Part shown: in pieces, positions 35,478 to 45,209 of the stretch
Position numbering within the stretch: the stretch's first letter is position 1
Layout of the letters: each line of letters begins with the position of its first letter
Assembly: GCF_001021975.1 (NCBI RefSeq)
Contig: NZ_CP009928.1
Span: forward strand, 186,001 to 250,000
Reading direction: 5' to 3'
Length of the DNA stretch: 64,000 bases
Origin: Chryseobacterium gallinarum
GTDB lineage: Bacteria > Bacteroidota > Bacteroidia > Flavobacteriales > Weeksellaceae
Made by a program: the position numbers and the translations under genes
Notes under the pieces: model-generated
The model's input: only the letters and a program-made list of their open reading frames with translations
What the model was told of the DNA's origin: nothing
Databases searched by the model: none

Positions 35478-37247
35478 TTAAAGAGGACTTACCAATTGCA
35501 GGAACCATTCTTTCACTTCCCCTTCCAGGTAAGGGGCTAATTTTTCTTCACAAGCCTTATGGTAAGAGTTAAGCCAGTCGATTTCCTTTTCCGACAACAT
35601 TTCTTTCACTATTGTATCCTTGAAGAACGGGCAGTATGTCAAAGTTTCAAATTCATAGAATGTTCCGTGGATAGTTTTTTCCGCTTCTTTTACGGCAATA
35701 AGGTTTTCATGACGGATTCCGTAATGTCCTTCAAGATAGTATCCAGGTTCGTTGGACAGTACCATTCCCGGAAGAAGTTCCTGCGGGTTCAGGTCTTTTC
35801 TGATATTCTGAGGTCCTTCATGTACGTTCATAAAACTTCCTACCCCATGTCCTGTACCATGGTTGAAATCTTTACCTTCCATCCATAGCGGAAGCCTTGC
35901 AATAGCATCAAGATGTACTCCTTTTGTTCCTTTAGGGAATTTTACCATGGATAAACGGATCAATCCCTGTAACACCAAAGTAGAATTTCTTTTGAACTCT
36001 TCAGAAGGAGTACCTAACGCAAAAGTTCTTGTAATATCGGTAGTTCCTTCAAGGTACTGACCTCCTGAATCTACCAGGATTGTATCCTCATTGGTTACTT
36101 CTTTACTTCCTTCTTTCTTAGCAGAATAGTGCATAATGGCACCATTATCTTTATATCCTACGATAGAACCAAAGCTTTCTCCCACAAAGTTCTCGCCTTG
36201 TGCCCGGAAATCTCTTAGTTTTTCTCCGATAGAATATTCGGTCATAGCTTCTTTTCCTGCATTATGAGTCAGCCAGTAAAGGAATTTTACCATCGCCACA
36301 CCATCCCTTACCATTACTTTCCTGAAGCCTTCCAGCTCAGTCTCATTTTTCTGCGCTTTCATCAGGTTTCCCGGAACAGGGGCTTTAATAAACTGGTTGT
36401 CTGATTTTAACGTTTCAAAAATCTGCTGGTTACTGTTAGGAGAAACCAATACTTTTTCATTTTTGAATGTTTTCAGGTAATTGTAAAATTCTTCGTAAGG
36501 CATCATCTTGACGAAAGAATCGTCCATTTGCTTTCTGGCTTCCACATCCAGTTTTTCTAATCCCGTGAATAAAACAGCATCATTTTTGGTGATGACAATA
36601 TAACCCAAAAATACAGGATTACTTTGTACATCACTTCCTCTTAGGTTTAAGGTCCATGCTACATCATCCAGGCTCGAAATGATATGAACGGTTGCTTCCT
36701 GCTCTTCCATTTTCTGGCGGATTGCAGAAATTTTATCAACTACCGGCTTACCGGCTCTTTCTACAGGATGTATAAATATAGGATTAGCAGACGGGGTACC
36801 TCTTTCTTTCCATACTTCTTTTAAAAGTGGAATATCTACCAGTGTAATATTTTTCGAATTCAGTTTTTGGGAAAGCAGTTCCCAATTGGCATGAGATGCG
36901 GCTAAAGCATTTACAGCCACCTTACCTCCGGCAGGAATTTCAGAAATAATCCAATCGATATAATGAGGCGTTCCTTCCATTCCGTCTTTGAAAAGGTCGA
37001 TTCCTGAACCTTCCAATTCAATGGCTGCTTGTGTAAAATATCTTCCGTCTGTCCAAAGCCCTGCTTTGTCTTTGGTCACTACCACAAAACCGGCAGAGCC
37101 CAGAAATCCTGAAAGCCATGCTCTTTCCTGCCATTCTTCAGGAAGATATTCACTCATATGCGGATCCGCAGAATATATTATAAATGCATCAACATTATTT
37201 TTCTGCATTTCTTCACGAAGCGCAGCAACTTTTTCCTTTGAAGTCAT
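35478..37247 (-). CDS. pepP: Xaa-Pro aminopeptidase (aminopeptidase P family, three-domain type)
   Basis: 589 residues, the long three-domain form (two creatinase-like N-terminal domains plus a pita-bread catalytic domain) rather than the 440-residue E. coli form. Metal ligands are visible: two Asp in LVDSGGQYLEGTTDITRTF (near 390-405), His in HGTGHGVGSFMNVHEG, Glu in SNEPGYYLEGHYGIRHENL and its second Glu. It removes an N-terminal residue preceding proline, in the cytoplasm. There is no signal peptide. It is a single-gene unit with a terminator downstream. A TAACTTTC box (one mismatch to TAnnTTTG) lies just upstream on the minus strand. Confidence 0.92.
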   Translation of the reverse strand: MTSKEKVAALREEMQKNNVDAFIIYSADPHMSEYLPEEWQERAWLSGFLGSAGFVVVTKDKAGLWTDGRYFTQAAIELEGSGIDLFKDGMEGTPHYIDWIISEIPAGGKVAVNALAASHANWELLSQKLNSKNITLVDIPLLKEVWKERGTPSANPIFIHPVERAGKPVVDKISAIRQKMEEQEATVHIISSLDDVAWTLNLRGSDVQSNPVFLGYIVITKNDAVLFTGLEKLDVEARKQMDDSFVKMMPYEEFYNYLKTFKNEKVLVSPNSNQQIFETLKSDNQFIKAPVPGNLMKAQKNETELEGFRKVMVRDGVAMVKFLYWLTHNAGKEAMTEYSIGEKLRDFRAQGENFVGESFGSIVGYKDNGAIMHYSAKKEGSKEVTNEDTILVDSGGQYLEGTTDITRTFALGTPSEEFKRNSTLVLQGLIRLSMVKFPKGTKGVHLDAIARLPLWMEGKDFNHGTGHGVGSFMNVHEGPQNIRKDLNPQELLPGMVLSNEPGYYLEGHYGIRHENLIAVKEAEKTIHGTFYEFETLTYCPFFKDTIVKEMLSEKEIDWLNSYHKACEEKLAPYLEGEVKEWFLQLVSPL

Positions 37248-37744
37248 TCTTTTCTTTTTTAAACACCGAAAGTTACAAAAAATTTAAAGTCAAAAATTAA
37301 ATATACTGCCTATTTTCCTTAATAATCTGTTATTTTTTTTCATTAATGATCATTCGAAAAGTGCAAGGCCATAAAGTTTTGAATCAATAGTATGGATTTT
37401 ATACTTAAAGCTAAACCACAAAGCATAAAAGTTTTGAACACTTTAGTTTTTTAAGTTAAAGCATAACGTGAGAATTACACAGAAGTAAAAAACCAAGATT
37501 TTATTACTAATCTGCGGGATCTGCATAATCTGCGTGCCAAAGTTATGCATAAAACATCTGTGAAAATCTGAGAAATCTGTGGTTACAATAAAATAAAATA
37601 TTTTTTATGTAAAACCTTCTCATTCACGTGTTGAATTATAAAATTCCCATCAAATTTATAAAAACAGAACATTTTTCCACACCATAAAACCTATTAAATT
37701 ATTAATTAACATTTTTTGGAAAGATTATTGCTGTATTTCATCTC
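37248..37744. other. Intergenic region with dispersed repeats
   Basis: About 500 A+T-rich bases without a gene. Near 37405-37450 is a CCACAAAG...AAAAGTTTTGAACACTTTAG segment, and near 37505-37585 a run of TCTGCGGGATCTGC and ATCTGTGAAAATCTG. Related wording occurs near 25060, 26360, 27640 and 62350-62425. Confidence 0.6.
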
Positions 37745-38182
37745 ATGAAACAGCAGAATTACCACAATCACAGAAAATTTTATCCGCCTCATCATTTTAT
37801 ATACCTTCCTCTATTAATTTTATTGGAAGTTTATGGGATTTATAAAGTATGGGATGATCCGGTCAATAAGCTGACATGGATATTATTTTCTATTGTTATT
37901 TTTCTGCTTTTCTATCTGGCATTCATGACAAGACAGCATTATGCATTGGGACTTCAGAACCGTATTGTCATCCTTGAATTCAGGCAACGATATTTTGAAA
38001 TTTTTAATAACAGATCTGAAGAAACTGTTGGAAAATTAAAATTTGATCAGATAGCAGCTCTGAGATTTGCTGATGATGAAGAATTCAAAGAACTTTTGTA
38101 TAGAGCTCTTCACGAAAACATTTCAGGAGACGAGATCAAAAGATCGATTAAAAACTGGAGAGCCGACCGACTCAGAATTTGA
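37745..38182 (+). CDS. DUF6526-like membrane protein
   Basis: 145 residues. A polar start with conserved-looking QNYHNHRKFYPPHHFIYLP leads into two membrane helices (about 17-36 and 42-62). A charged cytoplasmic part follows, with FDQIAALRFADDEEFKELL. This layout matches small membrane proteins of Bacteroidota annotated as DUF6526 (assignment from memory). Function is unknown. It starts a short plus-strand run with a small lipoprotein and topoisomerase IB; the gaps are 23 and 9 bases, so the three may be co-transcribed. Confidence 0.7.
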   Translation: MKQQNYHNHRKFYPPHHFIYLPLLILLEVYGIYKVWDDPVNKLTWILFSIVIFLLFYLAFMTRQHYALGLQNRIVILEFRQRYFEIFNNRSEETVGKLKFDQIAALRFADDEEFKELLYRALHENISGDEIKRSIKNWRADRLRI

Positions 38183-38205
38183 TACTCACACAAAAATATT
38201 AAGCT

Positions 38206-38373
38206 ATGAAAAAATGGAGCATTTACAGTATTATGATAGTAAGCTTGTTGACATTAACGAGCTGTGAAGCAGTAGAAACAATTTTTAAAGCCGGAATGTG
38301 GTGGGGAATTTTTCTGGTCTGTGTGATAGTAGTGATTCTTTTACTTATTTTTTCGAAGGGTAAAAACTCTTAA
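38206..38373 (+). CDS. Small lipoprotein with a C-terminal membrane helix (55 residues)
   Basis: ATG at 38206, stop at 38371. The start MKKWSIYSIMIVSLLTLTSC is a lipoprotein signal with a lipobox LTSC (Cys20). A short amphipathic segment (EAVETIFKAGMWWG) is followed by a hydrophobic helix (FLVCVIVVILLLIF) and the tail SKGKNS. The combination of lipid anchor and membrane helix in such a small protein is also seen in other small Bacteroidota proteins. Function is unknown. It lies 23 bases after the DUF6526-like gene and 9 bases before topoisomerase IB. Confidence 0.75.
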   Translation: MKKWSIYSIMIVSLLTLTSCEAVETIFKAGMWWGIFLVCVIVVILLLIFSKGKNS

Positions 38374-38382
38374 CCATGTTTT

Positions 38383-39489
38383 ATGGAGAAGAATACAGAG
38401 ATAGAAATTATTACGCATTTAAAGCCGGCAAAAATTGTTAAAATAATGAAGGACCCGGAGGCTTCTGCAAAGGCGGTACATCTTGTATATACCACCGATG
38501 CAGAAACGGCCGGAATTACCCGGAAAAAGACAGGAAAAAAATATTCCTACTATAAGGATGGTGAAAAAATCAAAGACAAAGATGAGATTACAAGAATCAA
38601 CAAACTTGTTATTCCTCCGGCGTGGGAAAATGTATGGATTTGTGCCCTGGAAAACGGACATCTTCAGGCCACCGGTTTTGACGCTAAAAAAAGAAAGCAG
38701 TACCGTTATCATCCTTTGTGGAGTGCTCTGAGAAATCATACAAAATTCTACAGAATGCTTCAGTTCGGGTATGCATTACCTAAAATCAGGCTCCATATAG
38801 AACAGGATCTTGCTCTGAGAAATTTTGAAAAACGGAAAATCCTGGCCCTCATCGTCAGCCTTATGCAAAGAACCAATATCCGTATTGGTAATAATATCTA
38901 CGAAAAACTGTATGGCTCCTTTGGGCTGACTACTTTAAAAGATAAACACGTTGAAGTTAAAGGTCAGAAAATCACATTTTCATTTAAAGGGAAGAAAGGC
39001 ATTGTACATCATATTGATCTCAGAAGTAAAAGATTGGCAAGGCTTGTTCAGAAATGTAAAGATATCCCGGGAAAAGAGCTTTTCCAATATCTTGATGATG
39101 AAGGAAACCGTCATTCTATAGACTCGGGGATGGTGAATGAATACATCAAGGAAATCAGCGGAGAGGATTTTACTGCTAAAGATTTCAGGACATGGTCCGG
39201 AACGGTGAGTGCGCTGATCGCTTTTAAGGAGATCGGATATGCCGAAAACAACACCGAATATAAAAAGAAAGTAAAGGAAGCTTTGGATATTGTCGCCGAA
39301 CATCTTGGTAATACCACAGCAGTCTGTAAAAAGTATTATGTGCATCCTTTAGTCATCAATCTTTATGAGAACAATACGATCAAAAAATACCTTGATGAAC
39401 TGGAAGTTATTGAGGAAAACGATGGGAAAGCTGACCTGACGAAGGAGGAAAAACTGGTGATTAAGATTTTGGAAAATGAGAAGATGTAG
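38383..39489 (+). CDS. DNA topoisomerase IB (poxvirus-like)
   Basis: 368 residues. The N-terminal domain has the family stretch ITRINKLVIPPAWENVWIC and GHLQATGFDAKKRKQYRYH. The catalytic domain contains FRTWSGTVSAL with the active-site Arg, and CKKYYVHPLVI, in which the second Tyr (Tyr319) aligns with the nucleophile of bacterial topoisomerase IB. The enzyme relaxes supercoils through a 3'-phosphotyrosine link without ATP. The C-terminal tail is charged. It is the last gene of a three-gene run. Bacterial members are usually non-essential. Confidence 0.92.
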   Translation: MEKNTEIEIITHLKPAKIVKIMKDPEASAKAVHLVYTTDAETAGITRKKTGKKYSYYKDGEKIKDKDEITRINKLVIPPAWENVWICALENGHLQATGFDAKKRKQYRYHPLWSALRNHTKFYRMLQFGYALPKIRLHIEQDLALRNFEKRKILALIVSLMQRTNIRIGNNIYEKLYGSFGLTTLKDKHVEVKGQKITFSFKGKKGIVHHIDLRSKRLARLVQKCKDIPGKELFQYLDDEGNRHSIDSGMVNEYIKEISGEDFTAKDFRTWSGTVSALIAFKEIGYAENNTEYKKKVKEALDIVAEHLGNTTAVCKKYYVHPLVINLYENNTIKKYLDELEVIEENDGKADLTKEEKLVIKILENEKM

Positions 39490-39762
39490 GATTTTGGCTG
39501 GAAGAGGAAAGTTGGAGGCTGGAAGTGCTAGTGGACGAGTATTACCCGGATGCTATTTTTAATTATTCATGTTATTATGATCATTGGATTTTTGATTTCT
39601 AACAAAAGGGAAATTTAGTATATATGGGATTCTTCCTTCGTCAGAATGACAGATGGTATGAATAAATGATAGACAAATATAAATCTGTTAAAAAACAACA
39701 ATCGCTTTTTCAAGCTCTCAGGAACTTCCAGCTTCCCTTCTCCCGGCTTCCAGCCCATTTGC
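39490..39762. other. Intergenic region bounded by an imperfect inverted repeat
   Basis: GGCTGGAAG-rich sequence at 39498-39528 and its rough complement (CTTCCAGC...GGCTTCCAGCC) at 39725-39755 enclose about 200 A+T-rich bases. No gene is seen. A TTCCTTCGTCAGAATGACAG fragment near 39633 is a typical dispersed intergenic sequence. Confidence 0.5.
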
Positions 39763-40650
39763 CTACCCCATCACCCTATTACTCAAAAATTGTGTCCTGT
39801 ATTCCTTTGGGGTAATCCCCGCTATTTTTTTAAAAAGCTGGGTAAAATGGGATGCGGTATGAAAATTCAATTCGTAGGCAATTTCTGCAATGTCTTTACT
39901 TGAATGCAGCAATGCCTTACTATAATTGATGTCAATTTCATTAATCCACTGTTTCGGGGACTTTTGTGTTACACTTTTCACACATTTATTCAGGTAACTT
40001 TCTGTTACTGATAATTTATCTGCATAAAAAGCAACTCTCTTTTCTCCTACATGGAATTTGAATAAAAGATCCCGGAACTGCAGGGAAAGTTCCATAGGCC
40101 GTGTTGCAGATTTATGATGGGTATCGGAGTCTGTACTCAGCATTTTAATCAGGATCAGATGAAGCATAGTAACCACTACATCATTTATATTGAGATTGTT
40201 CAGCCATAATTCCTGCTCCATGATGGGAAGAAGTTGCATAATGGTTTCATAAGTCAGACTATCAAGATTCAGGAAAGGGGTCATAAAGAAAATGCTGCTT
40301 TTATGCTTGGGCAATTCCTGTTCAGACAGAATATTATTTTCGTAAGCAAGGAAAAAACCTTCAATGTCATCAGACAGCTCAACAGTAGCCGTTATGGTTC
40401 CCTGTTTGATAAAAATGACACCTCCTTTTTCAGCGTGGTATTCTTTATTTTCCAGATATTGTTTGATATGCCCGTTGGTAACGAAAATAATAAAGTTAAA
40501 AGTTGTCCGGTACGGAATCACCGGCATCAGGATTCCTTTAAGATAATTCTCTAACCGGTAAAGCTGTATATCCGCATTATTAGCTAATATTTTCTCCGTG
40601 ATATTCGGGAGAAAAAGCTTTTTGTATTGAAAATTGGATAATACTTCCAT
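39763..40650 (-). CDS. AraC family transcriptional regulator
   Basis: 295 residues. The N-terminal sensor part is cupin-like (KGGVIFIKQGTITATVEL). The C-terminal DNA-binding domain is clear: KRVAFYADKLSVTESYLNKCVKSVTQK, then DIAEIAYELNFHTASHFTQLFKKIAGITPKEYR. It lies 131 bases downstream of the TonB-dependent receptor gene that ends the urease locus and points the same way. It could be co-regulated with that locus or control it; the sequence does not settle this. Confidence 0.87.
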   Translation of the reverse strand: MEVLSNFQYKKLFLPNITEKILANNADIQLYRLENYLKGILMPVIPYRTTFNFIIFVTNGHIKQYLENKEYHAEKGGVIFIKQGTITATVELSDDIEGFFLAYENNILSEQELPKHKSSIFFMTPFLNLDSLTYETIMQLLPIMEQELWLNNLNINDVVVTMLHLILIKMLSTDSDTHHKSATRPMELSLQFRDLLFKFHVGEKRVAFYADKLSVTESYLNKCVKSVTQKSPKQWINEIDINYSKALLHSSKDIAEIAYELNFHTASHFTQLFKKIAGITPKEYRTQFLSNRVMG

Positions 40651-40781
40651 ATCCGTTATTATGATTAATTAAAATTAGACAAAATTTATAATGTAAAGGG
40701 GAGAGAATTTGAAAATTTGAGAATGGGTTAATTTGAAAATCGCTTTACTCTCAAACCCTCTTACTCTCCCACTCTCTCACT

Positions 40782-43028
40782 CTAAAACTTATAGTACACT
40801 CCAACTCTTACTCCAAATGGACTTCCCGGTGTATAGGTAAGATCTGTAATAGGTTCTGCTTCCCCTTTCAATTGGGTTTCTGTGGCAAACTGGGCCTCAT
40901 TCCATTTTACATTGAAAAGATTGTTCAGCTGAATATTTGCCCCCCATTTCTGACGGTTATAAGAAAGCATCAAGTCATTAACAAAGTACGATTTTGTTTT
41001 AATGCTGTTATCTTCTACTGCCGGTCTTTCTCCAAGATAACGGTATTGAAGTCCTAATGAAAATCCATTCAGGAAATCCCAGTTTACAGATCCTGTACTT
41101 GTAACTACTGGTGCTAACGGAATATAATCCTGTCCTTTTTCTTCTTCAATAAATCTTGCATGAGAATAATTGATATCCGCATTCAGGTAAAAATTTTCCA
41201 ATGGCTGGAAACGGATTCCCAGATCAGCACCGAAACGTCTTGATTTTCCGGAGGGCTCTACCACTGCATCATCTCCTACATAGACAAATTCCTGCTGCAG
41301 GTCCATCCACCATACTGCCGGGGTAATAATTAATGACCTGAACGGGTGTAATCTTACTCCGAAATCTGCTCCGATAGAATATGGAAGGGTATTGTCATTT
41401 TTATTGGGAACCACAACCCTCAGGTCATTGGAATGAAATCCCATCCCGGTTTTCAGGAACCACATTACATTATCACTCTGGGCATAAGAGAAATTCAGTT
41501 TTGGACTTACTCTTGTTGCTTCTTTTGACTGCCCGGAAGGTAATTGTTCAGGATCCAGCAGATTGTGTATATTAAAGATAAAATGATCTACTCTTACCGC
41601 CGGATTAATCGTCCATTTACCTGTTTTCCAGATCAGGCCTGAATACGCATGAAGGTTGGTTTCCGTTCCGTTCACATCAGACATCTTATCTAATAATAAA
41701 TCCCGGTGATAAACATGGTTTAACTGTAAGGTATTGATATCATCATTTCTTAGCCCGACCCCTGAAGACCAGTTCAGGGAGCTATCCGGTAAAGAAAAGG
41801 TTTTGGTGTATTTTATTTCGGCTCCATAAATATTTCTACCATCTGTCTGCTGGATTTCATCGCCATGGTCTTTATCTTTCAGGTAGAAGGTAAAATCAGA
41901 ATACAGGTTGAAATTATATTTTGAGTAAAAAGCCATAGCATCTATCTGCTCGGTAGGAGAAATAATATGCTTAAAATTCATTTGAATATTTTTTCTGGAA
42001 GTTTTCCCGCCTTCAGTAGGATCAATACTTCCCCATCTGCTGATGATTCCTTCATCTACCGCGCGTTCCGGAATTTGCCCTGAAGCATTCCATGAAGAAC
42101 TGAATGTTGAAAACTGGATATTAAAATAATCATTATCCGTCAGCCATTGGTTGTATTTCCCGAAAGTATTGACCCTGTTAAAATTCTGTTTTACATCAAA
42201 AGGACCATCTGTATAATTGTATTCTGCTGCGACATAGGCATTTTTTCTGCCAAGATCGTCATGCAAAATATTAAACATTCCCAATACTCTTTTTGAATTA
42301 AATGATCCTCCCTCCAATTTTACCATACTGTTTTTCAATCCATTATAAGTTTGAAAATCAACATAGCCTGCTGTATTGAAGTCTCCGCGTTCCATATAAT
42401 ACGCTCCTTTTCCGAAATCAATATTATTGACTGTTTCAGGAATCACAAAATGCAGATCGGAATATCCCTGTCCATGAGCATGGGATACAATATTTACCGG
42501 CATCCCGTCTACATTCACACTTACATCGGTACCGTGATCGGCATCAAATCCCCTTAAAAAAAGCTGCTCGGCTTTTCCACCTCCGGCATGCTGCGCTATG
42601 AATAATCCCGGTACTTTTCTCAAAAGATCCTGCGCTGAATTAACCGGAAGTTTATTCAAATCCACTTTTGTAATCGCTGATAAAAACGAACTGTGATTAA
42701 TGGCTACTTCAGAAATCTGAAAAGGCTTATGCTGTAAAAAAATAACTTTATTTTTATCTTCATCGTTGGTCACTACCCATTTTACCTCATCGTATCCCTG
42801 GCGGTTGATCACCAGTGTATCGGGAAGTGATGTAGCAGGAATGGCAAAAGTACCATCTGTTCCGGTATGTGTATGGCTGTTTCCGTGGTCATATTTTACC
42901 AATGCATCTGCAATGGGGAATTTATCATCAGCATCTTTGATTAACAATTGTTTTTCTGTTTCCTGTGCCATCATTTTTCCACTGAATGTCATAATAAGAA
43001 AAGCGGCTGCTATTTTAGTTATTTTCAT
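40782..43028 (-). CDS. TonB-dependent outer membrane receptor, probable nickel-related role
   Basis: 748 residues. The signal peptide ends MMAQ. A carboxypeptidase-regulatory-like domain follows (about 25-100) with a His-rich loop, HGNSHTHTGTDG. The plug domain (about 115-240) contains DLLRKVPGLFIAQHAGGGKAEQ and RGFDADHGTDVSVNVDGMP. The 22-strand barrel ends in a C-terminal aromatic (VYYKF). Such receptors import scarce metal complexes or cofactors with TonB energy. Here it follows the urease, nickel permease and urea transporter genes on the same strand. Uptake of nickel or a nickel chelate is therefore the best inference. It lies 177 bases after the urea transporter gene. Confidence 0.88.
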   Translation of the reverse strand: MKITKIAAAFLIMTFSGKMMAQETEKQLLIKDADDKFPIADALVKYDHGNSHTHTGTDGTFAIPATSLPDTLVINRQGYDEVKWVVTNDEDKNKVIFLQHKPFQISEVAINHSSFLSAITKVDLNKLPVNSAQDLLRKVPGLFIAQHAGGGKAEQLFLRGFDADHGTDVSVNVDGMPVNIVSHAHGQGYSDLHFVIPETVNNIDFGKGAYYMERGDFNTAGYVDFQTYNGLKNSMVKLEGGSFNSKRVLGMFNILHDDLGRKNAYVAAEYNYTDGPFDVKQNFNRVNTFGKYNQWLTDNDYFNIQFSTFSSSWNASGQIPERAVDEGIISRWGSIDPTEGGKTSRKNIQMNFKHIISPTEQIDAMAFYSKYNFNLYSDFTFYLKDKDHGDEIQQTDGRNIYGAEIKYTKTFSLPDSSLNWSSGVGLRNDDINTLQLNHVYHRDLLLDKMSDVNGTETNLHAYSGLIWKTGKWTINPAVRVDHFIFNIHNLLDPEQLPSGQSKEATRVSPKLNFSYAQSDNVMWFLKTGMGFHSNDLRVVVPNKNDNTLPYSIGADFGVRLHPFRSLIITPAVWWMDLQQEFVYVGDDAVVEPSGKSRRFGADLGIRFQPLENFYLNADINYSHARFIEEEKGQDYIPLAPVVTSTGSVNWDFLNGFSLGLQYRYLGERPAVEDNSIKTKSYFVNDLMLSYNRQKWGANIQLNNLFNVKWNEAQFATETQLKGEAEPITDLTYTPGSPFGVRVGVYYKF

Positions 43029-43205
43029 TTTATTTTTTATAGAATTGTATTGTCATTTGTAAAATGAACAATGTAAAATGTATTAATGGTTAGATTAGAT
43101 TGAAGAAATAAGACATTTAAAAAATGAATTGTCAATCATTCGTGAAAGACTTTTAAATCCCATATCTGAACTTTAATTTGGCTTGACAATCCCTGCCTTC
43201 AAACG

Positions 43206-44093
43206 CTATCTTTTTGCTTTAAGAAGTATCTTCCGGATTAAAAGGGTGATCCAGGTTCCTGCTACAAATGGGAAAGTAAATACACCTCCCACAGCATCCA
43301 GACAATGATGATCAATCAGAAAGTCATCAATGACTGTTGTTAAAAGAACGGCAATAAGCACCCATAAACCGTCTGTTTTTTTTATCCCTGAAAATACAAT
43401 AGCAGAAAGAACGGCATTAAAGCCAAATAATCCCATGTGAATCTCCTTAACAGGCTCTCCGTTCAGCTGTGATAATCCGGCACCAAGAATAGATGCTGCC
43501 AAACCATACAAAGCGGCTATCGGTGAACTGATAAATACAGCAACAAAGAAAATCATTCCCGAAAGTACTCCTCCCTGGAATATTACTTCACCAAAACCAT
43601 TGGTACAGGTAAGAAAGTCATCATATTCTGAAGGTACTACTTCGGCACTCAGCAGTGCAGACGGTGGAATATGGGTAAAATGATGCAGTGCAAATACCAG
43701 TACCCATGTAATCACAATAAAAGGAAAAGTAAATACCGGAATTTTATTCCTGATAAAGAAATGCTGAATAATGGCTGCCAACGCCCCTCCCAATACGATA
43801 AGAACCCAGATCAGCAAGGTTGTTTCAAATAGAAAAGCCAATGCTACTCCTACAAGGGCAGCACTGAAACCATATAACCCGGCATTGATTTCAGAACTGT
43901 CATATTTCAGCTTCATGGCTATAAAAGTCCCGGCTGCTGTTGAAATTAATACTGCAACACCGCATTGCCAGCTTCCCATAAAAATACCGATAAGAAACAG
44001 AAGTCCGGTCCATCTGTTTTCCTGAAGCATAATCTGCCCGACTCCTTTTAAAATGTTATCGATAAAAGGGATTTTTTTAAAAAATTCGTTCAT
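43206..44093 (-). CDS. Urea transporter (UT family)
   Basis: 295 residues from the ATG at 44093; the frame is open 17 residues further but the extension is unlike the family. The hydrophobic protein shows the two-fold repeat of UT-family urea channels: FIDNILKGVGQIMLQENRWTGLLFLIGI in the first half, and YFQGG-like VIFQGGVLSGMIFFVAVFISSPIAALYGLAASILGAGLSQL in the second. The family forms urea-selective channels in the inner membrane. It lies between the UreH-like permease and the TonB-dependent receptor in the urease locus, so it would supply substrate to urease. Confidence 0.88.
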   Translation of the reverse strand: MNEFFKKIPFIDNILKGVGQIMLQENRWTGLLFLIGIFMGSWQCGVAVLISTAAGTFIAMKLKYDSSEINAGLYGFSAALVGVALAFLFETTLLIWVLIVLGGALAAIIQHFFIRNKIPVFTFPFIVITWVLVFALHHFTHIPPSALLSAEVVPSEYDDFLTCTNGFGEVIFQGGVLSGMIFFVAVFISSPIAALYGLAASILGAGLSQLNGEPVKEIHMGLFGFNAVLSAIVFSGIKKTDGLWVLIAVLLTTVIDDFLIDHHCLDAVGGVFTFPFVAGTWITLLIRKILLKAKR

Positions 44094-44280
44094 AGTTTTT
44101 TTAATTGTATTAATGATTGTAGTTAGCTGGTAGTAAAGAGACAAAAGGCATGGAGATGAAAGACATTATAGGGCTTAGAGACCAATAGCAATTTTGTTTT
44201 ATATGTGAATAATAAATAATAAGGATAATAATCGTGAACTTTAAACATTCCACTCTCAAGCTCCGGATCCTCCTACTTGT

Positions 44281-44982
44281 TTACCACCCCAGAAAAACCA
44301 TCCCGACTCCGCAGACTGTTACCACAGCACCGCTTACCACGCCCATATATCTTTCCAGTTTCTCCGTATTGAATAAGGTTGAATAACCATAGCGCCCTAA
44401 AAGCACCATTCCCAACATTGTAAGGACTGTAGTTGCAGTAAAGGAAATAACCAAAACTGCAATTTCAGACATAGAATGTTTTACTCCTGAGTAGAATAAT
44501 AAAGGAATTAAAGGTTCACTTGGTCCCATTACAAAAATCATAAAGAGGACAAGAGGTGTTACTTTTATTCTTTTCTGAGGCATTACCACTTCACTGTGGT
44601 TATGTTCATACACATAAACATCATCACCCATCACATCAAAATGTTTGTGAGGTTTATTTCTGATCGCCTGAATAAGGCCGTACACCAGGTAAACTCCACC
44701 AAAAATCAGCAATGCCCATCCCGAGAAATTTCCTCTGATATCCTGAAACCAGGAAATTTTATTAAGCTGCCAGCCCAAAAACACTCCAATAAAACCGAGA
44801 ATCAGGGAACTCAGAACGTGTCCAAGTCCACAAACCACCGTTAATATTGCGGTTTTCATTCGGCTCCATTTCTTGGATTTTGAGATGACGATGAAAGGCA
44901 GATAATGATCTGGCCCTGATGCGGTATGTATGAAACTTATTGAAACGGCACTCAAAAGAAGTGCCCAAACTGTACTATCCAT
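44281..44982 (-). CDS. UreH-like nickel permease/urease accessory membrane protein
   Basis: 233 residues with about six membrane helices. The N-terminal helix has HTASGPDHYLPF, the H-x4-DH-type metal-binding signature of NiCoT/UreH/HupE-like permeases. A cytoplasmic loop holds several His (KPHKHFDVMGDDVYVYEHNHSEV). The second half repeats the helix hairpin pattern (GPSEPLIPLLFYSG). It should move nickel across the inner membrane for urease assembly. It follows ureD by 227 bases and precedes the urea transporter. Confidence 0.83.
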   Translation of the reverse strand: MDSTVWALLLSAVSISFIHTASGPDHYLPFIVISKSKKWSRMKTAILTVVCGLGHVLSSLILGFIGVFLGWQLNKISWFQDIRGNFSGWALLIFGGVYLVYGLIQAIRNKPHKHFDVMGDDVYVYEHNHSEVVMPQKRIKVTPLVLFMIFVMGPSEPLIPLLFYSGVKHSMSEIAVLVISFTATTVLTMLGMVLLGRYGYSTLFNTEKLERYMGVVSGAVVTVCGVGMVFLGW

Positions 44983-45043
44983 TTTCTATTTTTAATTCCT
45001 TTTTTATGTTTTGGCTAAAGCCAATGGAAGATTTTTTATTGAC

Positions 45044-45059
45044 GCGGGCTAAAGCCCGC
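45044..45059. repeat. GCGGGCT palindrome
   Basis: GCGGGCT-AA-AGCCCGC, a perfect 7-bp stem. The same short palindromic wording (GGCTAAAGCC) occurs 30 bases earlier. It is a dispersed intergenic element rather than a gene. Confidence 0.6.
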
Positions 45060-45137
45060 TTCTACTGAATATTGCTCTCTCAGATTTTGAAGATTACGCT
45101 GATAATCAACTCCTTTTTGGGTGATAAGGCTCCATCT

Positions 45138-45170
45138 AAACCTTATAGGTTTTAAAAACCTATAAGGTTT
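45138..45170. repeat. 33-bp palindrome, copy 1
   Basis: AAACCTTATAGGTTT, loop TAA, AAACCTATAAGGTTT: a perfect 15-bp stem between ureD and the nickel permease gene. A second palindrome with the same arm plan and the same TAA loop is at 48691-48723. It can act as a terminator or mRNA-end structure. Confidence 0.75.
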
Positions 45171-45209
45171 CATCCTAATCTTCAAATCGAATGAAACTTT
45201 TGATATTTT

